Of a stretch of DNA of 64,000 bases, positions 1-13,700 are shown piece after piece (position 1 is the first letter of the stretch; the number at the start of each line of letters is the position of its first letter). The DNA is from Camarhynchus parvulus. Taxonomy: Eukaryota > Chordata > Aves > Passeriformes > Thraupidae. A program made the translations under genes and the position numbers. The stretch is taken from contig NC_044572.1 in the NCBI RefSeq assembly GCF_901933205.1, forward strand, positions 60,856,965 through 60,920,964. The letters are read 5' to 3'. A model generated the notes under the pieces. The model did no database searches. It worked only from the letters and a program-made list of their open reading frames with translations, and was not told where the DNA came from.

Positions 1-334
1 TGACAGAATGGTAAGGATATTATGCAGAAAAAAAAAATTAAAAAATCAGAGGGAAGAAGAAAAGAACACCTGTGTTAGATCATTTGATATAAGCTGTGGT
101 TTCTTCAGAGACGTGTTGCCAGTTTTTCTCAGCTTTGCTTCCAGGAGCCAAAAGAGGTCAGGTCTGCACGTCTCAGTAGGCCAGAGGGAGAGATTCTGGG
201 CTCAGAATTTCTTGGGAATGGGAAGAAATCAGGGAGACTAAATTCATCACATAGGATCAGAATGGTGGCATTTAAATTGAAGATCAGAAGCTCAGAGGAG
301 CAAAACAGCCTATACCAATTTACAGTGCATGCAT

Positions 335-356
335 ACAGACAGACAGACACACACAG
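335..356. repeat. (CAGA)n/(CA)n microsatellite
   Basis: A short run of CAGA units passes into CA units. It is an ordinary simple repeat in anonymous DNA. Confidence 0.8.
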
Positions 357-3300
357 AAGACTAGCATGGGGCACTGTAAGGAATGAAAAGTAAACCCAGT
401 AATTGTCCACTTGCTGAAGTTATGGATCTGTAGCCTTGGCCAAGGCTGAGCTCCAAGAGAGATACAATACTCAGCTATTTTCAAACTCCTTTGCCATAAC
501 AACAGAGAAGGAAAATTCCATTTAATGAGTTAGGCCATTGCGTATTCATGATCTACAAGAGTAATTGGCTACATGCATTTGTAAGACAGAAAATTACTAT
601 CTATCCTGCATCCAAGTATAATTAAGAAGAAATGTAAGTACGCAGAACGCAGCTTTGGTATTGAAATTTGTTCAAAAAGTGGAATATGTCATCATTTCTG
701 CAATTATTCCCCTGGGATCTCTAAGTGCCTAAGTTTCACCTCTCTCAGAATTTAAATATGCAGAAACCAGACATGATATCTAATAACAGTCATAATTATA
801 ATAACTTTGATGATTTTTTTTTCAGGCATGTAGCAGCAGCAGTAGTTCAGTATCTTATTTTTATTCCTATTCTTTCATCTGCTTCCATAGGTACACATGA
901 GTTCCAGCTCTCAGGGAACTACAATCCTGCCAAAGCATCTGGAACTGAGGCAACTCAGCCCTGGCATCTCAATTTGGAAAGGTTTCCTATCGAAGCATTA
1001 TTTTTTACTTTATGGATGACATTATGAAAATGTTTATGAATGATAGCAAAAAAACCTTGCCCAGCAACCTCCCCCATGCCAAAGTGGACTGGTCACATAA
1101 TTTCCTCAAGGGCAATTTGCTTTCACCAAAAACCATGCAACAATTGCTGCTGGTCTGATCACTTCCTGCACTAGAACAGTTACCAGGAAGTTTGTAAATC
1201 TCAGAGTTAATAATCAAATCATTTAGGAACTTTTATTTCATTTTCATTTATCCTACAGGAAATTCTGACATGATAATTCTTTAACTCAGTTTTTCCTTTA
1301 CTGGAAACCATGAAAAGCAGGTTTTCCAGCTGGCTGATTTTATAGAACGAATGAACAGCAAGAAATGTCCAAAATCCTTCTTGGCTGCAGTCAAATTAAG
1401 TTTCTCTTTTAAACCAAAACTGACTGAATCACATAAAACACAATACCAATTTTTAAACCCTGCAACAGTTTAGGTGCCAAGGACTGTCCCTTTTTACATG
1501 CTTTGATAGAATATTGCTACGTAACGTCAACAGTGGTGCCTCCTGTGATTACACTCAGGTAATGTATACCCCCCTAATTTATTTTTTTCCATCAATGAAG
1601 ACTATGATTGCACAGTTTGGATTTGTTACTTACTACAGCCAGAGCATATGGCACATGATGTTTTTCGAACGTTTCCTTATTGTTCTTTTACCTGTATTTT
1701 ATCAGCTTTGTTTTTTAAGAGCCGCTGAATGGCTAAAAATATATAAATTAATAACCATTGTACTTCTATACTTCTCCCACAGAAGAAAGCACACTGCCCA
1801 TGTAGCATTTCCACTGATTTAGAGACAGTGGCCAAACCCGTCTTCAGACTAAGTTCAATTCATTGTGGAATTGGTAAGCGTGTCTCCATTTCTCTTGAAG
1901 GAGGCTGGCTTGGATTCTGATCCAAATCATCATGGAACATACTCAGTACAAGGCTTGAAAGCCACATAAAAATTTGCTTTCCTGTATTTGTTATTTAAAT
2001 ATGTCATAAAGCAAGCAACAAAAAATACACACCATCACATTTTATGTGTGCATGTTTTAGCAGATTATTGTGATGTATAGAATATTTCTAGTAAAAATAT
2101 TTGACCTTTATTAAGTATAACAAAGTTTAAGCAAAAGCAATGTAGATAGTGTTTCTTCTACATCAGTTGTGGTTTACTTCTCTCCTCATTTTTCAGCTGC
2201 GGTCTAATTATTTTGAATAAATTTTAGTAATTATGCAGACTATGTATTCTTCACTATAAAGCAGAAATGAACTGCAGGTCCTATTTTTTAAAAATCATGT
2301 GAATCCATCTGTAAATAGAAGCCAAATTTCTTGAAAATTATAATCAAGCATTCTCTAGGTCTTCTGTTTACATATTGTAGGGGGGCTCTCCACCTGACAA
2401 AGAAGTCAAAGTATGCCAGTACCTCCCTGTAAAAGCAACAAAGTTTCTAGAAACTTACAACACGGTCCTGTTTTGATGATACCAGAACACATCTCTTTTC
2501 AAAATCTCCTTTGTACTGCTTTGTTCTGCTATGCAGCACTGCTCCTCCAAAATTTAGAATGTATGCATCTCTCCCTTTCTGAAGGTAATCTTGGAGACAA
2601 AGCATGGACTTGTCTCAGAGCTTTTCAACAAAGTTGTTTGGGATTTAAATGTGGATATTGGAAAGCAGTAACATTAAAATAGTTCAGCTCCTGAGCATGA
2701 CAATTTTTATGCTGGGATAAATATACTTTTCTAGCACACAGCACAGACAGCTGCCACTTCACTAAGGCTCATGTTACAACAGCTGTCCAATTCCAGATGG
2801 GTACATGCCTCTTTTTTATTATGTTATGTTCAGTGCATAACCCTGCACAGAACTACAGCAACACAGTGGCATAAATATTTACAGTTCCATATATTTTGCA
2901 TCATACAATAATCAGTCAGATTAATCTTTACAGCATATGTCTGGCCCATTTTACCTGGGGACAGAAACATAGAACCTGAGCACTTCAGCGCTGCAGCGTA
3001 AGCAGCTGAATTCATGGATTTCATGTATCCCTACTTCTTCCTCCCAAACCTAGACAATGCTGTCTCAGTCCTACAATGCCTCTAATCTGCAACAAAACCA
3101 AAATTCTCAGTGTTTTTCCTGTACTTACATTGCTCAGGTTTTTTTTTTCAGCCTGGGAAACAGCATTGGGTGCTTGTTTTCACCTACAGGAAAGTATTCA
3201 GCTCTTAACTAATGAACTCTGGAAACCCAAGTGAAAAGCAGACAATGCTCAGCAAGGTGTCTCATTTCATTGTCAACCAATACAGCTGACTTTGTTAAAT

Positions 3301-5227
3301 CATCGTTATTGAACTGCCCTTCTTTAAACAAAGCTGCAGATTGATTTATTTATTTTTTAAAATTGCATACAAAGTATAACTTATGAAATAATACCTAGGA
3401 AAATGGCTTTTTTAAAATTTTGTTTTAGGCACACTTGCATCAGCCACACTGTTCTTTCCACAGCATCATTCAAAATTCAGAATGGACACAGGCAACAGAT
3501 GCCCACAGAAAAAACTCTTTCAACCATTTTCCAGGCTGGCTTGAGGCAGTGCAAGCTGGAAGGAAGGATTAGGTATAAATTAAAAGACAGCCAGCTCTAA
3601 TAGTACACAATCAGCATAACAAAAAAGTGCTTTAGACCTTCGGCAGCAGGCACTGCAGCTCATTAACAGTAAGTGAACACCTTCTCTTTGGTCCCCTTAT
3701 GAATTTGTTGGCATAGTTATGGGGGAGGGAAAAGGTAGGGAGAGAAGGAGGTGAGAGATAGAAGTAGACTGCTTCTGCTTTCTTGGCCTACTGCTCACGC
3801 TTCAGGGTAAATAGATCCTTTCTATTACTGTGCACCTGCATCTGACTGCTTCATTTTGATTTGGTCTCCTGCTGGGAAAATGTAGCTTCTCCCAGCACAT
3901 ACAAACCCTGCCATGCAGCTTAGATGAAAATTATATTCAGAGATGTGAGCAGTGACCTAAAAATGACAACTGGTCCTCAAAATATCTGATTCCTTTTAAA
4001 TTCTGTAAGCTTGCATTTTGCTTGTCTCTCCTTTTCATTGCCTAGAAAAGGGGTAATAGATGTAGAATGTTGACAACTCTGTCATATTACATTTCCAAAT
4101 TTCATTGACTGCATACAATATTACAAAAGGAAAATAAGTTTTCTGAAATGGGAGATACATATTGCCCCTGAAAGCAGTCTCTCTCAATGGATCTTTCTGT
4201 TGTAAACCTCAGCTTCAGCAGAAAAAGGATGAGGTGTCAGAAACTGGCTTTTTTCTGGCTTTTCTCGTTGCTAAGACGCTGTTTTGTTGAGCTCTCTGAA
4301 ACACTGTTTCCACACGTGCACAATCCAATTCTGACTGTTACACATAGGAGTGACCACAGAGCTGGGGAAGTTGCTACAGCAATATAAAATCATGCAAAAC
4401 TGGAATTTGAGACTATCTGGTAGCATGAGCACTTAATCAATTGCCTTAATGTAACACTGGTAAAAGCCTCTCCCTCCTTCTCTTTTTCAAATGATCTAAT
4501 GAACCCCATAAAACTGTTGCAAATATCTACAGAAAAATTCTAAATAAAAATATCATCTCAAAACAGGAACAACAAACATCTAAGAAGGTAAAATATGTTT
4601 AAGGTCTTCCTTACATACCCCTAGCATTTCACAAATAAAACAAAAAATCTAGACAATGAGTCTACCCTTAAGAAAACTTGACATTAAAAATAAAAGTATG
4701 GGAAAGCATACTGTCAATGCTGATTTTATAGAATGGAAGATGGCCTTTAGGAGAATCTTTTCATTTTCAACTTCCAGCCAATTTGGTAATCAGATGGATT
4801 ATGGTGGCATGAGTAAACAAATATATGGGTTCTTTAAATTTTATTGTGCTTTTTTTCTAATAACAAGCTAAGCCTGTAGTGAAATGAGGGCAACCAAGCT
4901 TAAAAGAACGATGGTCTTTGTTAGGAAAGGCCATCCTTAATGCTTCTTCTGTGAAATTATTTAGAATTATTTAGATTGGGTGTTTTTGCTGGAAGCAGTT
5001 CCTTAAGACATACTGTGTATTTCCAAGTGATTTAAGCACAATATGAAGTGGTAGTTGCTAAGGCAACAATGCGCAATTCCTCTTTCGGTGATCTCTCTTA
5101 ACAGCTGCATAAGCCCAGGCAAGTATCAGTTATATGAGAATTTATAAATCAGCTTGGTAAATACCCTATCAAATAACTTCTCCAGGAATTGCTTTAGGAA
5201 CTCACAATACCAAACTGTTTACTCAGA
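357..5227. other. Anonymous AT-rich DNA, no gene seen
   Basis: Stops occur frequently in all six frames. The longest open stretch, on + at 1514-1822 (102 codons), has no recognisable domain and is rich in F, L, Y and I, as expected from AT-rich noncoding DNA. A minus-strand stretch near 3125-3190 has a good donor-like sequence, but all three frames contain stops. I see no repeat family I can name here. Confidence 0.6.
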
Positions 5228-5345
5228 CTAAAGTCTTGTCTACACTACGGAAATAGAAGTGCTCAGCAGTGGCTCTTGTCAGGAGGGTGCTGATGTAGCA
5301 CAGAGTGACGCAGGGCTGTGTTCAGCACCAGCAGCTGTGGAAGAG

Positions 5346-5389
5346 AATTGCCAGGAATAATAAGGAATAATAATTGCCAGGAATAATAA
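5346..5389. repeat. Local tandem duplication, 26-bp period
   Basis: The 18-base block AATTGCCAGGAATAATAA occurs at 5346-5363 and again, identical, at 5372-5389, with a partial copy of its right half between. This is a small, probably recent, replication-slippage duplication. Confidence 0.85.
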
Positions 5390-5616
5390 AAGGCCCCAAT
5401 GTAAGCTCCACTTCAGTAAATCGCAGGCCGAACCACAGGTCGCTTCCTCACAGACAAAACAAAGAAGGCAAAATTTAGGAACAGATGAAAATACTGGATT
5501 TGAGAACACAGATGACAAAGTGAACACAGCACTGATACAAATCAACACCCAGTTTTGTCTCCCCTGACATGATGCTGGGATCCCTCCAGTAACACTGGGT
5601 GCTCCTAGATATTTTA

Positions 5617-5677
5617 TCTGGTATTTTTCAGTCAAATACACTAAAAGTGTAGTCTGGTATTTTTTAATCAAATACAC
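5617..5677. repeat. Diverged tandem duplication, 36-bp period
   Basis: The block starting TCTGGTATTTTTCAGTCAAA at 5617 recurs at 5653 with a few substitutions. It lies in the longest open frame of the window (minus strand, 5279-5692, 137 codons). The frame encodes the duplication as two similar peptides, but shows no domain, and the duplication by itself helps explain the length of the frame. I do not call it a gene. Confidence 0.8.
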
Positions 5678-7212
5678 AAAAAAAGATTGCAAAAAAAGGT
5701 CTGACTTCTCTCCAAAATATCACTACAATTTTTCTGCTCATCCAACAACTTTGGCCAATGTTCTCTGTTCATTTCATCTGAGAAGAGAGGGAGAGCACAT
5801 GGGATGAAACAGAAAAAAACAAAGGTTCAAAATGACCCTGATTGCAAAGCCAAACCCAACTCTCCCCTAAAATCTACTAAAACCTCTCTTAATACATTTA
5901 ACAGCACACAAAATGTGTAAAGTACCATTGTGAGTTAATTAACTTAGAATACAAAATGGTGGCACTAGCTGAGAGTTAAAAAAGGGCATAAATATGTATC
6001 AGCCTTCTTTTCAAAAGAATATAAAAACTCCTCCTGCCTACACGAATCACAGGCTACTAAAAAAAGCATCTGAACATCATCAGAACCTGCCAATGTTAAT
6101 GAGGATAGGATAATCATATTATTTTCTTTTGTTTTGAAGGTAGACACTATATGATCAAAAATTACACACTTCAGGGGGTTTCTTCAGTCCAAGGCAAGGT
6201 AAGACCCTAGAACTGCTGACACTTCTAGCGGCATAATGCTGAATGACAAATAACATCAAGGGCTCACAGAGGGACCAAAGTGAATGAGTCATTAAATAAT
6301 GATAAATGTAGTGTGACTTTACGTTGTTTAGAATTTAATAGCAACTACTCTCAAACTAGATGGGATGCATTTTACTATTTTTAAACTGTATGCCAATCAT
6401 TTACACCTAAAAAAATGTAAAAAAAAGAAACAATTCTTCATTAGCATACTAGAATGATAATTCTGACCAATTCTTTATTCTCCATTCAAGGAAATGAAAA
6501 GAAATTAGTTCCAGAAAATTGTAAGACAAATCACTTCTGTTCTAAAACGAAAAGAAATAAGTTACTACTATGGACTAAATAGCTTTCTAATGTCTTCTCC
6601 ATAACTTACTCAGTTCTCAAGGCTAAGCATAAAGTTAGCACAGAACCTCATCTGGATGCTGTTGTGTATGCTCGTTACCTTTTACATTACACCAGGAGAA
6701 ATATTTCAGATTAAAGGCTTGACTCCTTAGTAAATTCTCTTAAATATCTACTCCACTGTGTGCCATCTCTTTAAAAAAGCCCTTACATAGCTCAAACAGT
6801 AAGAAGTGCTTAAAAATTGGAAAACACTACAAGTTTCTACAACCCTTCAAATTCAGCAGCAACACCCTTTGCTGTATTTGGATTTTAATACAACAGAAAA
6901 AGGAACCAGCTGTACAATTTAATTGCAAGAAAAATCAATTATTGCCATAGGTCAACAAGAAACATGCTAGAATTTCTAAACCCAGCTGTTATGATCACAT
7001 TATAAACTTTTTAAATAAAAAAAAATCACAGCTGATGTTAAATATTTTGTCTGTAGCTCTGTGCATATCACATCACTAATCAGACTATTGCGCTCTCACC
7101 TAGCAGGTTTCCAATTCCACACCAAGTGTACTGGCTATTTTATCAATTAAGCCAACAGAATGGTTTGGACATACACACTAAACAATACAATACCTAAACA
7201 GGCCTGAAACTT

Positions 7213-7215
<3 letters not shown>

Positions 7216-7245
<30 letters not shown>
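7216..7245. repeat. (TA)15 microsatellite
   Basis: Fifteen uninterrupted TA units. The tract is self-complementary and likely to vary in length between individuals. Confidence 0.95.
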
Positions 7246-7251
<6 letters not shown>

Positions 7252-7845
7252 TTGCTAACAGGAGAGAACTAGGAAAAAGAATGATCAGCAATTGTGTGAC
7301 ACATCTTTTTAACCCTCTGTGTGAGAATGACAAGAGGGGTGGTTTAAGTGTACATGAAAATGGGGATTCAGAGGGAGATTTACAGATTGTTCAGCAGTCT
7401 TGAACACTCAAGGAAGGAGTGGCCCTGCCTATCTTTATGATTTTTGCAGACCATCCACAAAGGAGGTTGACAGCTGTGAAAAAGGGCCTCAAGAATAGAG
7501 GATCTTCTTATGCCTCTGTGAAAAAAGCCTGCAAATACAAATAGAGATGTGCCATGTAAACATAATAATTCTCCAAGGAAAAAAACATTTTGAATTTCTA
7601 TTTATGCTTCTTCCCTTTTGTAAGTAATCTCCCATTAATCAGAGTCAAAACGCAACAGAAAATCAGAGGCACAGGAAACAAATCACCATTCATTAGAAGA
7701 AATGTATTAATGAATGTGGCACACTAGGCAAAAATCACTGTTGTATTCCCACAATTACTGTAAATGCTATATTCTAATGTTCTCAAAGCCTAACTTATAA
7801 AGGTATCAAAATTATGCAGAAATACCTGTAAGAAAAGTTCACACA

Positions 7846-7860
7846 GTTGTTGTTGTTGTT
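7846..7860. repeat. (GTT)5 microsatellite
   Basis: Five perfect GTT units. Confidence 0.9.
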
Positions 7861-10629
7861 ACCTTTGCTCAATCTTGGATCACATCAGAAGGACAGTAGC
7901 ATGCAGCATTTTATTGTCCTGTCCTGCCCTTTTTTCTTCTGTGTTTCCACCTTGCAGAGTATTATTTTACCCATGCTTGACTGGAATGAAAAGATTGAGT
8001 AAGACTAAACAATGTTCCCACTCCTCAGAAAAAGTGTAAACTAAGAACTCAAGAGCAGCAAGATTTCTCCTGGCTTCTTCCCTCCTGCTTACATCTTACT
8101 GATTCGCCCAACACATAGTTTTATTAGGCTTTTCTACCATGTCTGGCCTAAGACAATTGTTCTTTTTATTTTCCCTGAAATTTGTTCTGCTCCTGAAGGG
8201 ACTCTATGAACCTGTCACATGCAATGCAAACCATTGTTACCATTTCCTCCATGTCGAGATGCTCCAAACATGGAGAAAGAAAACAGACACCCCCATGAAA
8301 AAAATGAAGCCTACTGTTTTCCACTTTTAAGATGTACTCCCCTTTCACCTCTTACACCTCTCCCTCTATTGTACAGCAGTAAAGGCAACAAAACCATAAG
8401 CTGCCAGGTTCCAAAGGCAAAAGGCTAGTAATTAACTTGAAATTGCCTTTTAAACAACAGAGATGGGGCACAAAATGAGCCAGGCCTAGGTCTTTTTAGG
8501 CCCTCTTACACTTTAACAGCCAGCTATTGAATTCTCCAAAATGACTTCTGCATCAGAATCAGCCTTGCATCGTCTGTATCTTACTTCTATGTGAGAAGCA
8601 GCAAGAAGAGTACAAGCTACTTTCCATCAGGTGATCACATAAAACAAGTATGTAAGACAAAAAAAAAAAAGATATTTATATTTTACACTGTTTCATGAAA
8701 TTATGAAGACAAAGTTGCCTGGCAACTGTAGTTGGGTTCCTCAACTATACTGGTGAAGAGGTCTGTGCTGATGGAAGTCTCATATTACACAACCAAAAAA
8801 CATTGTCAAGAGTGCCAGCATGGTGTCTGGACTATTATTATAGCATACTATAATGAGAAAGAAATGAGAATGAAGCTAGTGTCCAAAAATAAGAAGGCTC
8901 CTGGTTAAAAAATTTTGGATTGTTCCTTGCTCCTAAAGAATATGGTAGAAATGGCAGCACAATTCATCACACTAAAAAATGACATAACTTCACATAAACT
9001 GATCACTTTGATCAGTTCTAGCTAGCATAACATCTTTTGCCAGTATCTCCTGCATCCAAGTGACTCTCCACATACTTGCACTTTCATCCTACTATTTTTC
9101 CTAACTAATATGTCAAAGACTATACAAACACCTCAGGGTCACACAGGTTTCTCAAGCTGTAGAAACTTGACAGAGATTCCAGTAAAGATGGGGATTGGTG
9201 ATTGAAAACTGGTGGAAACTGCTGGAAAATGGTGGCAACAGAACTCAGAGGCATTGCACTGGTTTTGCAGAATGGAAGGGCAATTTTTGTCCAAACAAAG
9301 AGAAACTCCACTCAACCTTCAAATCTACATTTTAACTGAGAATATCAGCAGCTTCATTATTAACCTGAAGTTGGGCTTGCCCTTATATTGCTTTTTAGTT
9401 TTCAAGATCATAAATTAAAACAACTTACAGGTATGTCTGCCAAAAACCCCTGCCATTTTATATAGTGGATTTTGCTATTCCATCATGTTTGAAAGCCAGT
9501 AGAGAGAATAGAGCTTTTGCTATATTTTTTAAGGAATACTGTTAAACTCTGAAGAATGCTTTTGATAAAGGAAATATTTGCCCTTTCATTTGTTCTGTAT
9601 AATCAAGGACAGATTATACAGATTCTTCAGGTAGTATGAGATAACTGGTCACATTTGTATTTGAAGCACTTCGAAAATACATCTTTCAACTTCTGTCATA
9701 CAAATTCTGACCACAAAATAAATTGGCCAAACCGTTTTTCCAAATAAATTTCTTTAAGCTGCAATGCAGTGAGATAAGCCAGAGTGTGGGCCACAAGTGA
9801 CCTGATGGTCCTTCTAAAGGCAGAAAAAAAGAAGCTCCTAAAACAATAATTCATTCTAGGTTTGTCCCAGGTTATTTCCTTTTATGAAGGCCAGATGGCA
9901 AGGCAGGAAATAGGAAGGCTCATGACTGCTATCACCCAGCAATCCTCACGCAAGAGAAGCCTGATGCTGGTGAAGCCCAGCATTTATGAATGACATTAAC
10001 AAATGGGATTGATTAAAAGAAAACAAGGACTTCATGCAGAGGCAAGGAAGATGAGGGGTCTTGGAAAGTCAGGCAATAATTTTTCTCTCATATAAAGAGT
10101 CCATTGCTAAGAAAGGGCCTAACTCACAGGTTTACCTTTATTGGTTATAATTGCACACAGCTGATATTCCCTCTGCTCCAGGGTTGAAGAAGAGGTAATG
10201 CCTCACTTTCTAGGAAATTATTCATGACCCAGCTTCAGTGAAGAAGAGGTTAGCCTCTCAGAGAGGTTGAGATGAGTTATATGATCCAAACTCAAGAGAG
10301 CATGAAATAAATGCAGAACCTGGGAGAGAGGATATGCCATTTCATTTACACAAAGAGAAAAGAGATTGAATGAGGAAAGAAGTCGGCAACTGAAAATCTG
10401 TTTATGAAGGAAGCAGATCAAGTAGAACAGAGTATCTGGAAGGGCTTTTTGCAAAACACAGATCAAATAGCATTATCTGCTCATACTTCAGGCTTCGCAT
10501 GCATCAAGTATAAATTATTGCATGGAAGAGAACATGCTTTCAGAATCTGTTTATTGAAGAGAGTCAGGCAAAGAGTTTGCTGCACAGCTCTCAGAAAGAA
10601 TCAGCTTTAGGCCTTGTCACATCAATGAT

Positions 10630-10702
10630 TTATAGGGTGACACTAGGGAAATCAATTAAGCTCTCTACGCGCCCCAGTTTTCCCATCTGTAAAATAGGGG
10701 CA
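10630..10702 (+). mobile_element. MIR-like ancient SINE fragment
   Basis: The stretch reads as a tRNA-derived SINE of the MIR/CORE type. GGGTGACACTAGGGAAATCA resembles the family's 'tgtgaccttgggcaagtca' block. It is followed, at the right spacing, by ATTAAGCTCTCT and then by CCCAGTTTTCCCATCTGTAA, close to the very characteristic 'cagtttcctcatctgtaaaatgggg' core. MIR copies predate the bird-mammal split, so a worn copy in a bird is expected but uncommon. The flanks are too diverged to define true ends. It is not functional; the family assignment is from recalled consensus, not from alignment. Confidence 0.65.
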
Positions 10703-13700
10703 AGCTGTTATTCAAGGAGAGTGCTTTTCCATTTTATAGCCTTCCTTCTTCTGTTTGGGTATTTGTTATTTTGTTAATTTTTACACTATTCAGTGTATTG
10801 GTCTAATGTGGATGTGTTTTTACTTTAGCATTAGAATATACCCGTTCTTGCTTCATTTTAACTGTTTTGGTTTTATATAAATTCATCCTATAATTTTAGC
10901 AGCAAGATCAAAAATATGGCATACTATGTGAAGGGAACACCTACTTTTCCTAGAACACAGATCTTTCAGGAAACTATTAAAGAAATCTCATGGTAGGCAT
11001 GAATGGAAAATCCAAAGATAAGGAAGTCAGGCAAATGTGGGAAACTTCTACTTATTTTCACTTTAAATTGTTTAACAGCTCTGCAGCATTTCAGCACTTC
11101 AACATTTAGTAATTCTTCGAAAAAAACCTGCATGGAAAAAAATAATTGACAAAATACAGTCTAATTCTCAGGCATCTTGGAAAAAAAAATGACATGGTTG
11201 TCCTTGGGCTTCTTGTTTCATAAATTTACTTTGTTTGTTCTCTGGTATCCACAGAGTAAGAAATTCACCATTCAGAAGGAAAATCTAAATAAATACCTTG
11301 CTGAGGTTTTAGACTGGAAAAGGAAACTCAGTACAGGGCATTGGTAGCCTTTCTATTCCTACAGATAGATTTAAAATACACCAGTCACAGTTGCCGTCAT
11401 TTTTATACTATTCCACATTGCTTAAAAATGGGCTGAAGAATAGGAAAAAAAGCAAAGTAGTTCAGAAGCACACAGATCTAATTATTTATGAATAACTGTC
11501 AGGAGGGCTTATATCTATACAATGCTTTTGCCTCAACTAGGAAATTTACCCTTTTGCCTGTCGAAGTAATAATACATTCAACTTGTAAAGTGGGAAGAAA
11601 ACAACTAAGGAAATGTTTTATAATATAGTTTCTGTTTCAGTATGAAACGCTGCAGTCTCCTCTTAGGAGGAATCCAGCGCAAATGTGATTGGCAGATACA
11701 GTAACAAGGATTTTTTTCTGTCCCTGCCACCTGAGCCCTCTGTTACACTGTGACTTGCATGAAGGATAAGCATATAACTGTGAGGCCATCAAAATCTGAC
11801 TCCAGCCCTGCCATGGTTTTGAAATTCTCCAGCAGACAGCAAAATTTCAACAACCAGATTCTTCAATTATAGGAGGACTGGGAGATTTATTTAATGTGTT
11901 TAGATACTTGTCTTGCCATTGCAAATATAATCTTTTTACTCAAGACACACCAACTGCCTTGGGCATTAGAAAGAAAATTATCATTCTGCTATGCACGGAA
12001 TGGTGCACAGGACATTGGCTGAAAATAAAGAGAAACGATGGTAAAGCAAACACCAGTTTGTGGTTACATTGAATCCTTGGCAAATGGCAGATGACTCTGA
12101 ACTGGCAAATCCTTTTATCATTGCAGTTTTTACAGTAATCTCAAATCTCTCCTTTGTCTGCTTGTTTTTTGGCTTGTTCAACGCCGAGACTGATGATCAG
12201 TGAAGCAAAAGATTTAGTTTAAAGGTGTCAGCTAATATCTACCACAGAGCTGCCATTACTCTTCAAACTGGCTTTACAGATAAGAGCTGGCTGCTCACTG
12301 GGTGGCCACAACAATATTATTTGAGAAAATATCTTGAGGTGTTCATATTGGCAACTGGGTTACAATATACCATGCATGTGTCCAGAAATGTTATCTAAAG
12401 TCATTGAGAGGTTAACAGTAAGTATGTATGCTTTGTATACAAGATACTATTCCAGGAGAACCCTGTGGTTGGGTGGTCTGATTTAAGCAAATCAAGTTGA
12501 GTCATATCACGGAGCTGTCTATTTTTATTGTTTTGTTTTGTCCTTAAGAGATAACCCTTTTATTTTTGTTGAATACAAGGTACTTTCTGTTTTTAATCCC
12601 ATGGCATTATATTTTTAAAGAAAACATGTCTCTGATCTTTGTAAACTTCCATTTAGTTGATTTTGTCCCCATTCTTCCTCAGGTTGCTCTTTACACAAAC
12701 TGCACTTGGACAAAGCACTCTGAATGATGCTGCAGCACATTAGGGCAGTGCAATTTTATATACAAAAGCAACAGTGTAAATTACAGACAAACAAAGCCAG
12801 TCTAGAGAGCAATCTGAAGACCTGAAGTATGTAGCTGGCAGGGTGACACTACGTGGCCTTCAACAGCTCTTCTTTACAAGGGACAATGTTTTGCATTTCT
12901 GACTGCTCCAGCTGAACATTCACAGGCTGGAAGTCACCATTCTCACACGAAATTCTGAAAACACTGTATTATTGTTCATGTGTTTGTTACTGAAATACCA
13001 GACCACATAGTAAAACTGATTTTACATTAGCCACTTAAGTTTGAATAACATTTTTGTTGTTTAGGTTAAGATACCTCAAATAACAACAGTCAATGTTTTC
13101 ACAAAACCAGTCTGAATCAAGATCAAAGCAGCACCTACTTGTTTCCACTGCACTCATGGTTTGAAACTGATTTCTATTTCTTGTGCATTTGCTTGAGTCA
13201 GTTAAAAATAAATGATCCGTTTAAACAAATAATTTGAAAAGAAAAACAGACAGAGAGGTGAACTCTATTCAGAACTTCAATGTATGCCAAAGAGAATTTC
13301 AGTGAATGCACAGCAAAACCCTATAATTTAAATAAATGTTAATTTTATGACAGACTGATGCAGCCTTTCTGAGAATTATTTTCTTTAAAGACCATAATTG
13401 TTGTAAAGATGTATGTCACACAAGAGAAAATGGATAGTGAGGACAAAATTCTCACTAGGAAATACTAAAATTAGAGTAGGAAGACTGTTGTGTCTATCCA
13501 CACTTTGCATTGCATATACCTGATATTTGGATTATGTAAAAAATGCTCATCTGTTTAATCAAAAGGAATCTATTTTAAAATAGAAGGACCTTGGATACAA
13601 TTATTTAATTTTTTGCATAATGTATGGATTCCTCAGTACAAGTGTACTGGAGCTGCACATAAGCCCTACATATGGATGCAATGCAATGAATCAGACACAA

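Larger units (their letters stand above)
5700..10629. other. Anonymous DNA with simple repeats only
   Basis: No coding block or recognisable transposon was seen. The open frames here are under about 85 codons, overlap each other on both strands and have no domain-like sequence. The only structured elements are the TA and GTT microsatellites listed separately. Confidence 0.55.

Noticed and set aside
1514..1822. 102-codon plus-strand frame
   Set aside because: Composition dominated by F, L, Y, I; no domain, no splice borders that fit, and comparable frames occur on both strands elsewhere.
2941..3024. Minus-strand coding-like block ending CCCCAG before gtaaaa
   Set aside because: Upstream sequence is purine-rich, so there is no credible acceptor, and an in-frame stop lies just before the block.
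3125..3190. Minus-strand block with GTAAGTACAG donor and good acceptor
   Set aside because: All three frames contain stops.
5279..5692. 137-codon minus-strand frame, the longest in the window
   Set aside because: Its length is partly due to a local tandem duplication; no domain, and it is within chance for the window size.
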